DNA of 64,000 nt from NCBI GenBank assembly GCA_047602645.1, contig JASGGU010000004.1:57429-121428 (forward strand). The letters run 5' to 3'. The first letter of the stretch is position 1. Each line of letters starts with the position of its first letter. The DNA comes from JAEYFP01 sp047602645 (GTDB taxonomy: Bacteria; Bacillota; Clostridia; Lachnospirales; Lachnospiraceae). The translations under genes were made by a program, and so were the position numbers. This document shows, piece by piece, positions 50,845 through 59,975 of this stretch. The notes under the pieces were generated by a model. It was not told the origin of the DNA. It saw nothing but the letters and a program-made list of their open reading frames with translations, and made no database searches.

Positions 50845-52464
50845 TCAGGCTTGCTCCAGCGTTTTTCTTACGGCGCCGGGAGAGGCAAGCATTTTGAAAA
50901 AGTAGGTGCACACGAGAGGCGCAAGACCGACATTGTATAAATTCACTCCCCAAATAGCTTCATTTTCCAAAATGGGTTTTATTCGCGCCTCTATTGTTTC
51001 CACTGTGTTATCATCGGAACCCAGCGTTAGTCCATCCATATGGGGGAGCAGGATATCCAAAAGAGGATCGGGACTGAGCTCAAAAGGATTTCCGCTGTCA
51101 TCAATCCCGATAAGATAGCGGAGCCATCCCGCAAATACCAGAGGAATCCGCTTTAGGTCTGATACATTAAGCACGGGAGATGCGAGATAGGCCTTGATCG
51201 TTTCACCGAAACGAACGGCGAGCTTCTGCGAGGTATCCGTCGCAATGCGCTGCGGGGTATCCGGCATAAACGGATTGGGAATCCGCACGTTTAAAACAGT
51301 ATCGATAAACTGCTTAGGATCCAGAATGCCGGGATTGATTACGACAGGAAGTCCCTCCCTGTAACCGATTTCTTCCACAAGACCGCGCAGAGCATCGTCT
51401 TTCATTTCCTTTGAAATCAGGTCATAGCCGAGCACGCAGCCAAATACTGCGAGAGCGGTGTGAAGCGGATTCAGGCAGGTGCAGACCTTCATCTTTTCCA
51501 CCTTATCTACTGTTTCGCGATCGGTGAAAATAACGCCGCCCTTTTCCAACGGAGGACGTCCGTTAGGGAAGGAATCCTCGATGACGAGATACTGGCATTC
51601 CTCTGCATTTACAAAAGGTGCCGCATAAGTATGCTTCGACGTTATGATGAAATCCAGATCCTCTATTTCATCCTTTTCGAGAATTGCTTTTACGGAGGGA
51701 TCAGGTCTTGGAGTGATTTTGTCTATCATAGTCCACGGAAAAGAAACCATGGAGGGATTGCTGATATATTTCTGAAAACCCTTTTCCGTCAGGCCCGATT
51801 CGCTCCATTTTTCCGCAAAAGCATAGACCGCCTCATAAAGCCGGGTGCCGTTATGAGAACAGTTGTCCATGCTGACCATGGCTACCGGCGCTGCGCCTGC
51901 CAAATAGCGCGTGTACAGCAGCGAGACGATTTTCCCGAGATAGCTTTCCGGCTTATCGGGGCCGTGCTCCATGTCGGCTGCTGCGGCAGGAAGAAGAATG
52001 CCCTTGCCGTCCGTAAGCAGATAGCCCTTTTCTGTAATCGTAAAGCTGATCATTTGCAGGGAGGCACAGGAGAAAATCTCGCGCAGACGGCTGAAATCTT
52101 CGTGATTTTCCGCATTTGCACACAAGGATTCCACTACGCTTGCGACCACTGTTTTTTCTACGGAGCCGTCGGCTTTTAAGGTTACGAGTATGGAGAGATC
52201 ATCATGGGGGTGATTCAATTTCTGTATAATTTCATAATCGAAGCCTTCGGCAACGATCAGTCCTTTTTCTAAAAGCTCTTCATTCAGCAGATTCTGAACG
52301 ATGTTTGCCTGAAAGGCGCGGAAGATGTTGCCTGCGCCGAAATGGATCCAGAGCGGAGCGGCTTTTGTCCTTTTCTCCACCGCCTTTCGGTCGTAGAGAG
52401 GAAGCGCATATCCTTTTTCCGACCAGGCTGTTTTATTGTCCATAGAGAATTGATCCAGTTTCAT
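50845..52464 (-). CDS. uxuB: Fructuronate reductase (mannitol dehydrogenase family)
   Basis: A 539-residue polyol/sugar-acid dehydrogenase: N-terminal Rossmann segment IHFGAGNIFRAFQAN (~35), central NCSHNG and C-terminal mannitol-dehydrogenase domain (SKHTYAAPFVNAEE, LNPLHTALAVFG). It reduces D-fructuronate to D-mannonate with NADH. ATG 52464 follows GAAAGGAGAGCACCGATC. The start overlaps the stop of uxuA by 4 bp (ATGA), so the two are co-translated. The adjacent mannonate dehydratase fixes the assignment over other dehydrogenases of the family. Confidence 0.92.
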   Translation of the reverse strand: MKLDQFSMDNKTAWSEKGYALPLYDRKAVEKRTKAAPLWIHFGAGNIFRAFQANIVQNLLNEELLEKGLIVAEGFDYEIIQKLNHPHDDLSILVTLKADGSVEKTVVASVVESLCANAENHEDFSRLREIFSCASLQMISFTITEKGYLLTDGKGILLPAAAADMEHGPDKPESYLGKIVSLLYTRYLAGAAPVAMVSMDNCSHNGTRLYEAVYAFAEKWSESGLTEKGFQKYISNPSMVSFPWTMIDKITPRPDPSVKAILEKDEIEDLDFIITSKHTYAAPFVNAEECQYLVIEDSFPNGRPPLEKGGVIFTDRETVDKVEKMKVCTCLNPLHTALAVFGCVLGYDLISKEMKDDALRGLVEEIGYREGLPVVINPGILDPKQFIDTVLNVRIPNPFMPDTPQRIATDTSQKLAVRFGETIKAYLASPVLNVSDLKRIPLVFAGWLRYLIGIDDSGNPFELSPDPLLDILLPHMDGLTLGSDDNTVETIEARIKPILENEAIWGVNLYNVGLAPLVCTYFFKMLASPGAVRKTLEQA

Positions 52465-53534
52465 GATCGGTGCTCTCCTTTCTCGATAGCCTCCCAAAGG
52501 CCGTTCAGATATGCTGCGCCAAGCGCCCTGTCATACAGTCCGTATCCGGGCATGGCTACCTCGCCCCAAATCATACGGCCGTGATCAGGACGGATAGGGC
52601 CGGTAAATTTAATATCGTGGAGCGCTTTCATGATTTCATACATATCAAAGGAGCCGTCTTTGGAAAGGTGGGCGGATTCTTCGAAATCATCGGGACTGTT
52701 GAACTTCAGATTGCGTACATGGGCAAAATGGATTCTTCCCTCCAGAGCGCGAATCATACCGGGAAGGTCATTCTCCAAGTTGGTGCCGTAAGAGCCGGAG
52801 CAAAAGGTTATGCCGTTGTGCGGGTTGTCCACCATTTTCATCATGCGCAGAATGTTTGGCTGGCTGATGATAATGCGGGGGAGTCCGAATACGCTCCATG
52901 CGGGATCATCGGGATGGATTGCCATATTAATATCATATTTGTCACAGACGGGCATGATTTTTTCGAGGAAATAGTTTAGGTTAGCAAACAGCATATCCTC
53001 GTCGGTATCCCGATACATCGTAAACAGCTCCTTGATCTTTTTCATCCGTTCCGGTTCCCAGCCGGGCATGATTGCACCGTTTGAATCTCCGGCGATGGAA
53101 TCAAACAGATCCTCGGGATTCAGAGCGTCTACGGCAGCCTGATTATAGGCGAGTACCGTAGAACCGTCGGGACGCACGCGGGCAAGCTCGGTACGGGTCC
53201 AATCAAATACGGGCATGAAATTATAGCAGACAAGATGGATATTTTCCCTGCCTAAATTTTCAAGTGTTTCAATATAATTGGCGATAAATTGTTCTCTTTC
53301 GGCTGTCCCCGCTTTAATCGATTCGTGAATATTTACGCTCTCGATCCCGGATATGTGAAGTCCGGAAGCTTCCACCTCTTCTTTTAATGCGCGAATCCGC
53401 TCCCGGCTCCATACCTCGCCCGGAGCAGTATCATATAATGTCGTGATGACCCCGGTTACTCCGGGAATTTGCCTGATCTGGCTCAGCGTAACAGTGTCAA
53501 ATTTTGTACCATACCACCTTAATGTCATTTCCAT
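52461..53534 (-). CDS. uxuA: Mannonate dehydratase
   Basis: A 357-residue TIM-barrel lyase: opening MTLRWYGTKFDTVTLSQIRQ, metal-site segments HLVCYNFMPVFDWTRT, NMAIHPDDPAW, GITFCSGSYG and FAHVRNLKF. It dehydrates D-mannonate to KDG in the glucuronate branch. First gene of the minus-strand uxuAB operon; ATG 53534 follows GAAAGGGCCTGCAATT. A -10-like TATAAT on the minus strand (53585-53590) may be its promoter. Confidence 0.94.
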   Translation of the reverse strand: MEMTLRWYGTKFDTVTLSQIRQIPGVTGVITTLYDTAPGEVWSRERIRALKEEVEASGLHISGIESVNIHESIKAGTAEREQFIANYIETLENLGRENIHLVCYNFMPVFDWTRTELARVRPDGSTVLAYNQAAVDALNPEDLFDSIAGDSNGAIMPGWEPERMKKIKELFTMYRDTDEDMLFANLNYFLEKIMPVCDKYDINMAIHPDDPAWSVFGLPRIIISQPNILRMMKMVDNPHNGITFCSGSYGTNLENDLPGMIRALEGRIHFAHVRNLKFNSPDDFEESAHLSKDGSFDMYEIMKALHDIKFTGPIRPDHGRMIWGEVAMPGYGLYDRALGAAYLNGLWEAIEKGEHRS

Positions 53535-53612
53535 AATTGCAGGCCCTTTCCTGATTATATTTTTGTAACTGATCTTGTAATTCCATTATAGAGGGAGGAG
53601 AGAAAAAGTCTA

Positions 53613-53642
53613 TTGACAGAATTGCGGTTCACATTGTAAAAA
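53613..53642 (+). promoter_or_regulatory. Promoter of the AraC/two-component genes
   Basis: TTGACA (53613-53618), 18 bp, TAAAAA (53637-53642). ATTGCG is repeated at about 53620 and 53646 in the divergent region between uxuA and the AraC gene, a possible activator half-site pair. Confidence 0.45.
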
Positions 53643-53717
53643 TTGCGATTAGATGTTATTTTAAAACAAAAGCCTTATTATTAATTTAAACTGCCGGAAC
53701 AGATATGAGGTGCCGAT

Positions 53718-54623
53718 ATGAATAAAAATTTGCGCGCGGAATTTACAAAAAGGCAATATATGCTTTCAAAGGATTTTGAGATTTATTATTACAGCGACAA
53801 AAATCTTCCGCAGGGAAGGCTCCATATGCACCGCTATCATGAATTCTACTTTTTTTTGGAAGGGGAGGTGTCCATCCGGATTGAGGATCAAATGCGGTCT
53901 TTAAAGCCGGGCGATATCGTGCTGATTCCTCCGCAGGTTTCTCATCAGGCCGTAATACATAATCCCGGCATACCGTACCGAAGGTTTGTGCTTTGGGTCA
54001 GCGAAGAATACTGCGGACGGCTTAGAGAGCTGTCTGAGGATTATCTTTATTTTATACGGTATGTGTCGGATACGGGTAATTACATTATCCACAACGAGGT
54101 TGCTGCATTTAATACGATTCAGGCGAAGGTTTTTCAGCTTCTGGAAGAGATTCAGGGTCAGCGGTTCGGGAGAGATGTGCGCATTGCGCTTGGTATTAAT
54201 GGTTTGATCATGCATCTGAATCGCATTCTATATGAACAAAGGCATCTCAAATATCCTGAGGAAGGAAATAATCTGTATCGGAATCTGATTTATTATATTG
54301 AGGAGCATCTGGAGGAAGAACTGACACTTGATAGGATTGCAACTGAATTTTTTGTGAGTAAGTATCATATTTCGCATATTTTCAAGGACAATATGGGGGT
54401 TTCTCTCCATCAATATATCCTAAAAAAAAGATTGTATGCATGTAAGGAAGCATTGCTGGGAAATGTGAATATCGGCGGGGTTTATCAGACGTTTGGCTTT
54501 AGAGACTATTCCAGCTTTTACAGAGCCTTCAGAAAGGAATTCGGAGTTTCCCCGAAGGAATTTAAGGATACGAGTGCGCTGCGGACAAAAATACGTTACA
54601 ATAACCATGATAGAACTTTATGA
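53718..54623 (+). CDS. AraC family transcriptional regulator
   Basis: A 301-residue regulator: N-terminal cupin (about 15-110, HMHRYHEFYFFLEGEVSIRI, PGDIVLIPPQVSHQ) and C-terminal AraC helix-turn-helix pair (about 195-290, FFVSKYHISHIFKDNMGVSL, FGFRDYSSFYRAFRKEFGVSP). ATG 53718 follows TGAGGTGCCGAT. It is divergent from uxuAB and precedes the sensor kinase gene, so it likely controls hexuronate genes; the ligand is inferred from context. Confidence 0.9.
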   Translation: MNKNLRAEFTKRQYMLSKDFEIYYYSDKNLPQGRLHMHRYHEFYFFLEGEVSIRIEDQMRSLKPGDIVLIPPQVSHQAVIHNPGIPYRRFVLWVSEEYCGRLRELSEDYLYFIRYVSDTGNYIIHNEVAAFNTIQAKVFQLLEEIQGQRFGRDVRIALGINGLIMHLNRILYEQRHLKYPEEGNNLYRNLIYYIEEHLEEELTLDRIATEFFVSKYHISHIFKDNMGVSLHQYILKKRLYACKEALLGNVNIGGVYQTFGFRDYSSFYRAFRKEFGVSPKEFKDTSALRTKIRYNNHDRTL

Positions 54624-54642
54624 GGCAATGGGAAGAGTGAAG

Positions 54643-56124
54643 ATGAGAGATAAATTTGTGAAATACTGGTGCAAAATGCCGCTACGTCGCAAACTTCAGG
54701 TAATTATCGTCAGTGTGGGCCTGATTATGGAGGCGGTAGTTCTGGTCAATCTGAATATTCCCTATTCTTTTATTGATAACGTACGGATTATTATGGACGA
54801 TAATCTGGTCTGCTATAGATTTCAGGATGCACTCGACAATGAAAAGGATTTATTTATAAAATTCATGTCGGGGAAAAATCAGGAGACAGAGGAAAAGTTC
54901 CGCCGGGCATGTGAGGAAACGGCTGAATTTCTGGAGGAGCTGCCTTATGATTATGTAAAGATCGGAGAAGAACGGTATTCCATTACCTGGAATATTAAAA
55001 ATGCCTATGAGGAGTATGCAAAGCAGCGTGATAAGGTAATAACGATGGACAGGAAGGAGGAGGAATATATTACCGAGCTGTATAAAACATACAAGATGCA
55101 GGATTATTTGTCTGCTTATGCCTCACGACTTACGAAAGCTGTGCTTCTGGAAGGAAACGGCTACTATGAGGAGCAGCTCCCCATATTGAAGCAGATGCCG
55201 TACATTCTGCTTCTGATCAGCTTTGCCGCATTCTGGCTGCTGCTTGCAGTAATGCGCTTGTTTATGAGCAGCATTCTTAAGATTGTGGGCCGGCTTGCGG
55301 AAGCCTCAGGGAAGATTGAAAAGAATGATTTTTCCGGTAAGGATCTGGAATGGAAGGGACAGGATGAAATCGGGCAGCTGGTCAGCGCTTTCAATAAGAT
55401 GAAGCACTCCACGCAGAATTATGTGGTGGCCACGGAAGAAAAAAGGGTGATGGAGGAACGTCTTTACCGGCAGGAGCTGGAGCGTGCCGAGCTGGAACAA
55501 CGGTTTTCCATGGCGCAGCTTCAGTTAATTCGAAGCCAGTTAAACCCTCATTTTTTGTTTAATACATTGAATATGATTACCCGCATGGCCCAGATGGAGG
55601 AGGCACCGATAACAGAAGAAATGCTGGTGGCTATGAGCAACCTTCTGCGTTACAGCCTGCGGACGACTAATGCCTTTGCGCCCTTGAAGCAGGAGCTGAA
55701 GGTCGTACAGGATTATATGTATATTCAGCGGATGAGGTTCGGAGAGCGCGTGAGTTTTTTTGTTGTTTGTCCGGAAGAGCTGCATGCGGAGGAGGTTCCG
55801 GTCTTTTTACTTCAGCCGCTGGTAGAAAATGCGGTACTCCACGGGATTGCGGACAAGGAGACGGGCGGGATAATTTCGATCGGCATCATGAGGGAAGAAG
55901 AAACCTTGCGGATTACAGTGGAGGATACCGGAGAAGGTATGAGTGAGGAACATCTTAAGCGGGTTCGGGAGGAGGCTGAAAAACGGGGCACGGGTCTTGG
56001 AATCGGTCTCGGAAATATTCACAGAAGGATTGAGGCGTATTATGAGAAGGGCAGCATTTCTATCAATAGTCGGGCAGGTGTCGGTACAGTCATACAGATT
56101 GAGTTCGGAAAACGAAAGGTCTGA
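54643..56124 (+). CDS. Sensor histidine kinase (YesM/LytS-type)
   Basis: About 493 residues: TM1 (~18-38), an extracytoplasmic domain (~40-185, helical, with no recognised ligand-binding fold), TM2 (~188-208), HAMP (~210-265), a PF06580 phospho-acceptor segment QLNPHFLFNTLN (His ~301) and a C-terminal HATPase domain (ENAVLHGI, DTGEGMSEEH, GTGLGIGLGNIHRR). I use ATG 54643 after GGGAAGAGTGAAG; 54607 and 54628 are alternatives. It is the partner of the response regulator that follows, and its position suggests it senses a uronate or a binding-protein signal. Confidence 0.9.
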   Translation: MRDKFVKYWCKMPLRRKLQVIIVSVGLIMEAVVLVNLNIPYSFIDNVRIIMDDNLVCYRFQDALDNEKDLFIKFMSGKNQETEEKFRRACEETAEFLEELPYDYVKIGEERYSITWNIKNAYEEYAKQRDKVITMDRKEEEYITELYKTYKMQDYLSAYASRLTKAVLLEGNGYYEEQLPILKQMPYILLLISFAAFWLLLAVMRLFMSSILKIVGRLAEASGKIEKNDFSGKDLEWKGQDEIGQLVSAFNKMKHSTQNYVVATEEKRVMEERLYRQELERAELEQRFSMAQLQLIRSQLNPHFLFNTLNMITRMAQMEEAPITEEMLVAMSNLLRYSLRTTNAFAPLKQELKVVQDYMYIQRMRFGERVSFFVVCPEELHAEEVPVFLLQPLVENAVLHGIADKETGGIISIGIMREEETLRITVEDTGEGMSEEHLKRVREEAEKRGTGLGIGLGNIHRRIEAYYEKGSISINSRAGVGTVIQIEFGKRKV

Positions 56125-56153
56125 GAGACTGTAATAGTATGGGGGAAATAAGA

Positions 56154-56969
56154 ATGTATCGTTTGCTGATAGCGGAGGATGAATTGATTGAACGCATGGC
56201 GCTGAAGAAGACCTTGCAAAAGAAGCTTGGAGAGACCTGCGCCATTTATGAGGCGGAAAACGGAAAGGAAGCTGTAAAAATTTTTCGAAGGGAGGATATC
56301 CAGATTGTGATACTGGATATTGCCATGCCCGGAATAAACGGCATTCAGGCGGCAGAAATGATGCGTACGGAAAAGAAAGAATGCTGTCTGATTTTTCTCA
56401 CCGCATATGACCGCTTTGAATATGCAAAGAAAGCTATTTATCTGCGGGCACTGGACTATCTTTTGAAGCCCTATTCCATCAAGGAGCTGATGAGCGTGGT
56501 GGAGGAAGCTATGCATCTGACTGCGGAGTGGGAACGAAAGAGGAAGGAAATCAAAGGAGAAACGCCTGCGGCCGCGGAACATATTGAGGACAGGTCAGTT
56601 ATGGAAGAGCCGGAGAACGAGGCGGAGACGGTTAGCCGACTGTCTGTTATGACCGCCATGGTAGAGGAATATATCCGGAAAAACTACATGAATGAAATTT
56701 CCATGAGCGATGGGGCCAGAGCCATTAATTATTCGGAGCCTTATTTTTGTAAAATGTTCAAGCAGCAATTCGGACAAAATTTTACCTCCTATCTGGCGGA
56801 GTATCGGATCGAAGAGGCAAGAAAGCTGTTGGGAAAGCCTAATATTAATGTTAAAGAGGTGGGAGCCAGAGTAGGTTATCCGGATTCCAATTACTTTACA
56901 AAAGTATTTCACCGGATGACCGGCCAGAACCCTTCTGAATATCGAATGACCGTGCTTCAGAATTTATAA
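56154..56969 (+). CDS. Response regulator with AraC-type output (YesN-like)
   Basis: About 271 residues: a receiver domain with acidic pocket AEDE (~7-10), phospho-acceptor Asp in VILDIAMPG (~55), Thr in FLTAYDRF and Lys in YLLKPYS, then a C-terminal AraC helix-turn-helix pair (about 170-268). ATG 56154 follows GGGGGAAATAAGA; ATG 56139 is also possible. Phosphorylated by the upstream kinase, it should activate transport and catabolic genes such as the ABC importer at 57298. Confidence 0.92.
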   Translation: MYRLLIAEDELIERMALKKTLQKKLGETCAIYEAENGKEAVKIFRREDIQIVILDIAMPGINGIQAAEMMRTEKKECCLIFLTAYDRFEYAKKAIYLRALDYLLKPYSIKELMSVVEEAMHLTAEWERKRKEIKGETPAAAEHIEDRSVMEEPENEAETVSRLSVMTAMVEEYIRKNYMNEISMSDGARAINYSEPYFCKMFKQQFGQNFTSYLAEYRIEEARKLLGKPNINVKEVGARVGYPDSNYFTKVFHRMTGQNPSEYRMTVLQNL

Positions 56970-56987
56970 ATAAAACAAGTTGTTTCA

Positions 56988-57020
56988 ATTACCCATTATG
57001 TTTCGTAATGGGTAATTTTT
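56988..57020 (+). terminator. Terminator after the response regulator gene
   Basis: ATTACCCATTA (56988-56998) pairs perfectly with TAATGGGTAAT (57006-57016) around TGTTTCG, followed by four to five T. Confidence 0.88.
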
Positions 57021-57058
57021 GTTATATTAGGAAATTCCTTCGGATTTCCTAATATAAC
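57021..57058. repeat. Large palindrome after the terminator
   Basis: GTTATATTAGGAAATTCC pairs with GGATTTCCTAATATAAC (one bulged A) around TTC. It is directly adjacent to the terminator and precedes the dispersed repeat. It may act as a second, bidirectional hairpin. Confidence 0.7.
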
Positions 57059-57071
57059 AAAATAATATGCG

Positions 57072-57100
57072 CAGCTGCGCGCGCGGAACAAAAGCTGTGC
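57072..57100. repeat. Dispersed intergenic repeat, copy B
   Basis: CAGCTGCGCG, then CGCGGAA, then CAAAAGCTGTGC; differs from copy A (5534-5561) by two substitutions in the first 22 bases and a small change before GTGC. The palindrome GCGCAGCTGCGC (57070-57081) lies at its left edge. Confidence 0.45.
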
Positions 57101-57297
57101 AGCCTAAGTATTTGGCCGCGGGAGTGGGCATAGCACACGTTTGTTCTTACTCCACGTTAGTAAAGGATGACTCTTTGTTTTTAAAAAGATAAAATTTTAC
57201 TACTTTTCGTAAAAAAATACGATGGGATACAAAAAATGCAGATTTTATAATGACAATAGAAGAAGTGAAGGAAATGAACCGGAAAGGAGGACGGGGT

Positions 57298-58827
57298 ATG
57301 GGACAGGAGCTGTTTCGTATGGAAGGAATCAGCAAAAGCTTTCCAGGTGTGAAGGCGCTTGACAATGTCTCCCTCACCGTGAATAAGGGAGAGGTACTCG
57401 GTCTGGTGGGTGAGAACGGTGCCGGAAAATCCACTCTTATGAAGATTCTGTCGGGAGTGTACCGGGCAGATGAGGGGGAAATTTTCATTGAAGGCGAAAA
57501 AGTAGTGATTGACTCTGTCAGCAAAGCACATAATCTGGGAATCAGCATTATCATGCAGGAATTGAATATGTGCGGGCATTTAAGCGTTGCAGATAATATT
57601 TTTATAGGCAGGGCACAGACAAAGGGTATTTTTATTGATGACCGTCAGATGCATAAGGAGGCAAAGAAGATCCTTGACGAACTGGGTATTGAGATAGATA
57701 CCTATATGCATGTGGGTGCCTTAAGTGTTGCCAAGCAGCAGATGGTGGAAATTGCTAAAGCAATCAGCTTTCATTCCAAAATACTCGTGCTGGATGAACC
57801 GACCGCCACACTGACCGAAAGAGAAATCGACCAGCTGTTTGAAATTGTCAACCGGCTGAAGAAAAAAGGTGTCGGAATGGTATATATTTCACATCGAATG
57901 GCGGAGCTGAACCGAATCTGCGAACGTGTAACGGTCATCCGTGACGGACAGTATATCGGAACGAAGAACTTAACCGACATTACGATGGACGAACTGGTCA
58001 ATATGATTGTCGGCCGTTCTTTGGAGGATAAATATCCAAAGCATATCAGAACAATCGGAGATGTGGTACTGGAGGCAAGGAATATAAAGCGGGGTACGAA
58101 GGTCAAGGCGGACTATTTCTGTGTTCGAAAGGGTGAAATTCTGGGAATTTCCGGTCTGGTCGGAGCGGGCAGAACAGAGCTGATGCGCTGTATTTTTGGT
58201 GCGGATCATCCCGAAGCAATGGAGCTGACACTGGAAGGGAAGCCGGTCAGAATTAATTCCGTCATACAGGCAATCCGGCATGGGATCGGGTATGCCACAG
58301 AGGACAGAAAAAGAGACGGACTGGCACTGGGGCTGGATGTTAAATACAACACCAATATGGCTCACCTTCCCAGTATTACGCACTTCGGGTTTGTAGATGA
58401 CAGAGCGGGACTGAAAAATGCGGAGGAATATGTGGATCTTCTGCATACGAAGACTCCCAGTGTCCATCAGGTCTGTAAGAATCTTTCGGGAGGAAATCAG
58501 CAGAAGGTGGTGCTGGCAAAATGGCTGTGCAATGAGGTAAAGGTGCTGATTGTTGACGAGCCGACCAGAGGCATTGACGTGGGAGCCAAGTATGAGGTTT
58601 ACGAACTGTTTAATAAACTGAGCGATCAGGGTGTGGCAATCATCATGATTTCTTCGGAACTTCCTGAAATCCTCGGCATGAGTGACCGGATTCTCGTTAT
58701 CCATCAGGGAGAGATTAACGGAGAGCTGGATGCTAAGACGGCCACACAGGAGCAGATTTTGTATTTGGCGGCGGGATATAACAAACTGGAAGGGAAGCCG
58801 GCTCCGCAGTTAGCCGGCGGAGCTTGA
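57298..58827 (+). CDS. Sugar ABC importer, tandem ATP-binding protein (RbsA/MglA type)
   Basis: A 509-residue protein with two ATPase domains: domain 1 Walker A GENGAGKST (~38-46), signature LSVAKQQMVEIAKA (divergent, as usual for the family), Walker B ILVLDEPTATL; domain 2 starts near 255 with the non-canonical Walker A GLVGAGRTELM (~285), signature LSGGNQQKVVLAKWL and VLIVDEPTRGIDVG. It powers uptake of ribose/galactose-like sugars. ATG 57298 follows AAAGGAGGACGGGGT. Its place in a hexuronate locus suggests a uronate or pectin-derived substrate. Confidence 0.92.
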   Translation: MGQELFRMEGISKSFPGVKALDNVSLTVNKGEVLGLVGENGAGKSTLMKILSGVYRADEGEIFIEGEKVVIDSVSKAHNLGISIIMQELNMCGHLSVADNIFIGRAQTKGIFIDDRQMHKEAKKILDELGIEIDTYMHVGALSVAKQQMVEIAKAISFHSKILVLDEPTATLTEREIDQLFEIVNRLKKKGVGMVYISHRMAELNRICERVTVIRDGQYIGTKNLTDITMDELVNMIVGRSLEDKYPKHIRTIGDVVLEARNIKRGTKVKADYFCVRKGEILGISGLVGAGRTELMRCIFGADHPEAMELTLEGKPVRINSVIQAIRHGIGYATEDRKRDGLALGLDVKYNTNMAHLPSITHFGFVDDRAGLKNAEEYVDLLHTKTPSVHQVCKNLSGGNQQKVVLAKWLCNEVKVLIVDEPTRGIDVGAKYEVYELFNKLSDQGVAIIMISSELPEILGMSDRILVIHQGEINGELDAKTATQEQILYLAAGYNKLEGKPAPQLAGGA

Positions 58828-58843
58828 AAAAGGGGATGAAAAA

Positions 58844-59911
58844 ATGACAAAAACAAAACAACGGGAGTCGCTTAACGGATGGAATTCTTTTAATAAGCTG
58901 AATGCGGCCACCAGAAGAGCAATTTATTCATTGGGTATATTGATAGGCCTGTTTCTGCTGTTCTCCGTGCTTTCGCCGGATAAATTTCTGGCTCAGGCCA
59001 ATCTGCAGAATCTGCTGCAGCAGATTGTAACCTATACAATCATCGGATGCGGTTTGAGCTTTTGTCTTGTCTGCGGAGGAAACGATCTCTCGGCGGGAGC
59101 ATCCATGGCATTGTCGGGAATTATTATGGTCGGTCTGCTGACGCAGGGCCTGCCGCTGTGGATCTGTATGATTCTTTGTATGATGATGGGTGTGCTGACC
59201 GGCATTATGAACGGATTCTTTATTGAAATTTTAGGTGTGGTTCCTTTTGTGGCCACACTTGCCACCCAATGGGTGTACAGAGGAATGGCAAATGTACTTG
59301 TAAACGGAGCGCCTCTTTATACCACAAATATTCCGTCCGAAAGCGTACAAAAGCAGTTTTATGTTCTGGGCGGCGGCAGAATCGGCGGTGACGGTCTGCC
59401 TTACAGTGTAATTATCACACTGGTGTATGCGATACTTCTCGGCATCGTTTTGGCAAAGATGAGGATCGGGCGTCAGATTTATGCCTGCGGCTCTAATCTG
59501 GAGGCGGCAAAGCTTTCGGGAATCAATGCCGTAAAGACCCGCATGTTTGCATACTGTATTTCGGGACTTTCCGCTGCTATCTGCGGCGTTCTCGTATCTT
59601 CCAGACTCTCAAGCGCACAGCCTACGGCGGGTAACGGTTATGAAATGGAGGCCATTGCTGCCTCTGTGCTCGGAGGGATTTCTATTCTGGGCGGTGAAGG
59701 AACGATTTTAAATACGGTGATCGGCGCACTGATGATGGGCGTCATCAGGAATGGATTGAACTTAAACGGAGTTAACTCGTTCTGGCAGCAGGTCATCGTA
59801 GGCTTTATCCTGCTGATTGCGGTGGCTTCTCAGACTGCCAACAGGGGCGGAAATCTAACAGTCATCAGGCGCTTTTTCGGTATGCAGGGCGGCATGAGGA
59901 CCAATATGTGA
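58844..59911 (+). CDS. Sugar ABC importer, permease (RbsC/MglC type)
   Basis: A 355-residue permease with about nine to ten membrane segments and the family's ATPase-coupling region (GSNLEAAKLSGINAVKTRMFAY, about 225-245), plus ASVLGGISILGGEGTILNTV and GLNLNGVNSFWQQ. ATG 58844 follows AAAGGGGATGAAAA. Forms the membrane channel with the tandem ATPase encoded 16 bp upstream and the binding protein encoded 64 bp downstream. Confidence 0.92.
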   Translation: MTKTKQRESLNGWNSFNKLNAATRRAIYSLGILIGLFLLFSVLSPDKFLAQANLQNLLQQIVTYTIIGCGLSFCLVCGGNDLSAGASMALSGIIMVGLLTQGLPLWICMILCMMMGVLTGIMNGFFIEILGVVPFVATLATQWVYRGMANVLVNGAPLYTTNIPSESVQKQFYVLGGGRIGGDGLPYSVIITLVYAILLGIVLAKMRIGRQIYACGSNLEAAKLSGINAVKTRMFAYCISGLSAAICGVLVSSRLSSAQPTAGNGYEMEAIAASVLGGISILGGEGTILNTVIGALMMGVIRNGLNLNGVNSFWQQVIVGFILLIAVASQTANRGGNLTVIRRFFGMQGGMRTNM

Positions 59912-59975
59912 AAAGCAATAAGCTTAATAATAAAACAAGTAAAGCACATCCTGCAAGGATGAAAAGGAGGAAGAA

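Larger units (their letters stand above)
56970..57297. other. Intergenic region before the sugar ABC importer
   Basis: A 328-bp gap. It holds two consecutive hairpins (56988-57058), the second copy of the dispersed repeat (57072-57100) and an AT-rich stretch with a possible -10 (TATAAT, 57246-57251) but no good -35. That fits a promoter needing an activator such as the YesN-like regulator. Confidence 0.55.

Noticed and set aside
57246..57251. Constitutive promoter before the sugar importer
   Set aside because: TATAAT is present, but there is no -35 of acceptable quality at 16-18 bp; treated as activator-dependent at most.
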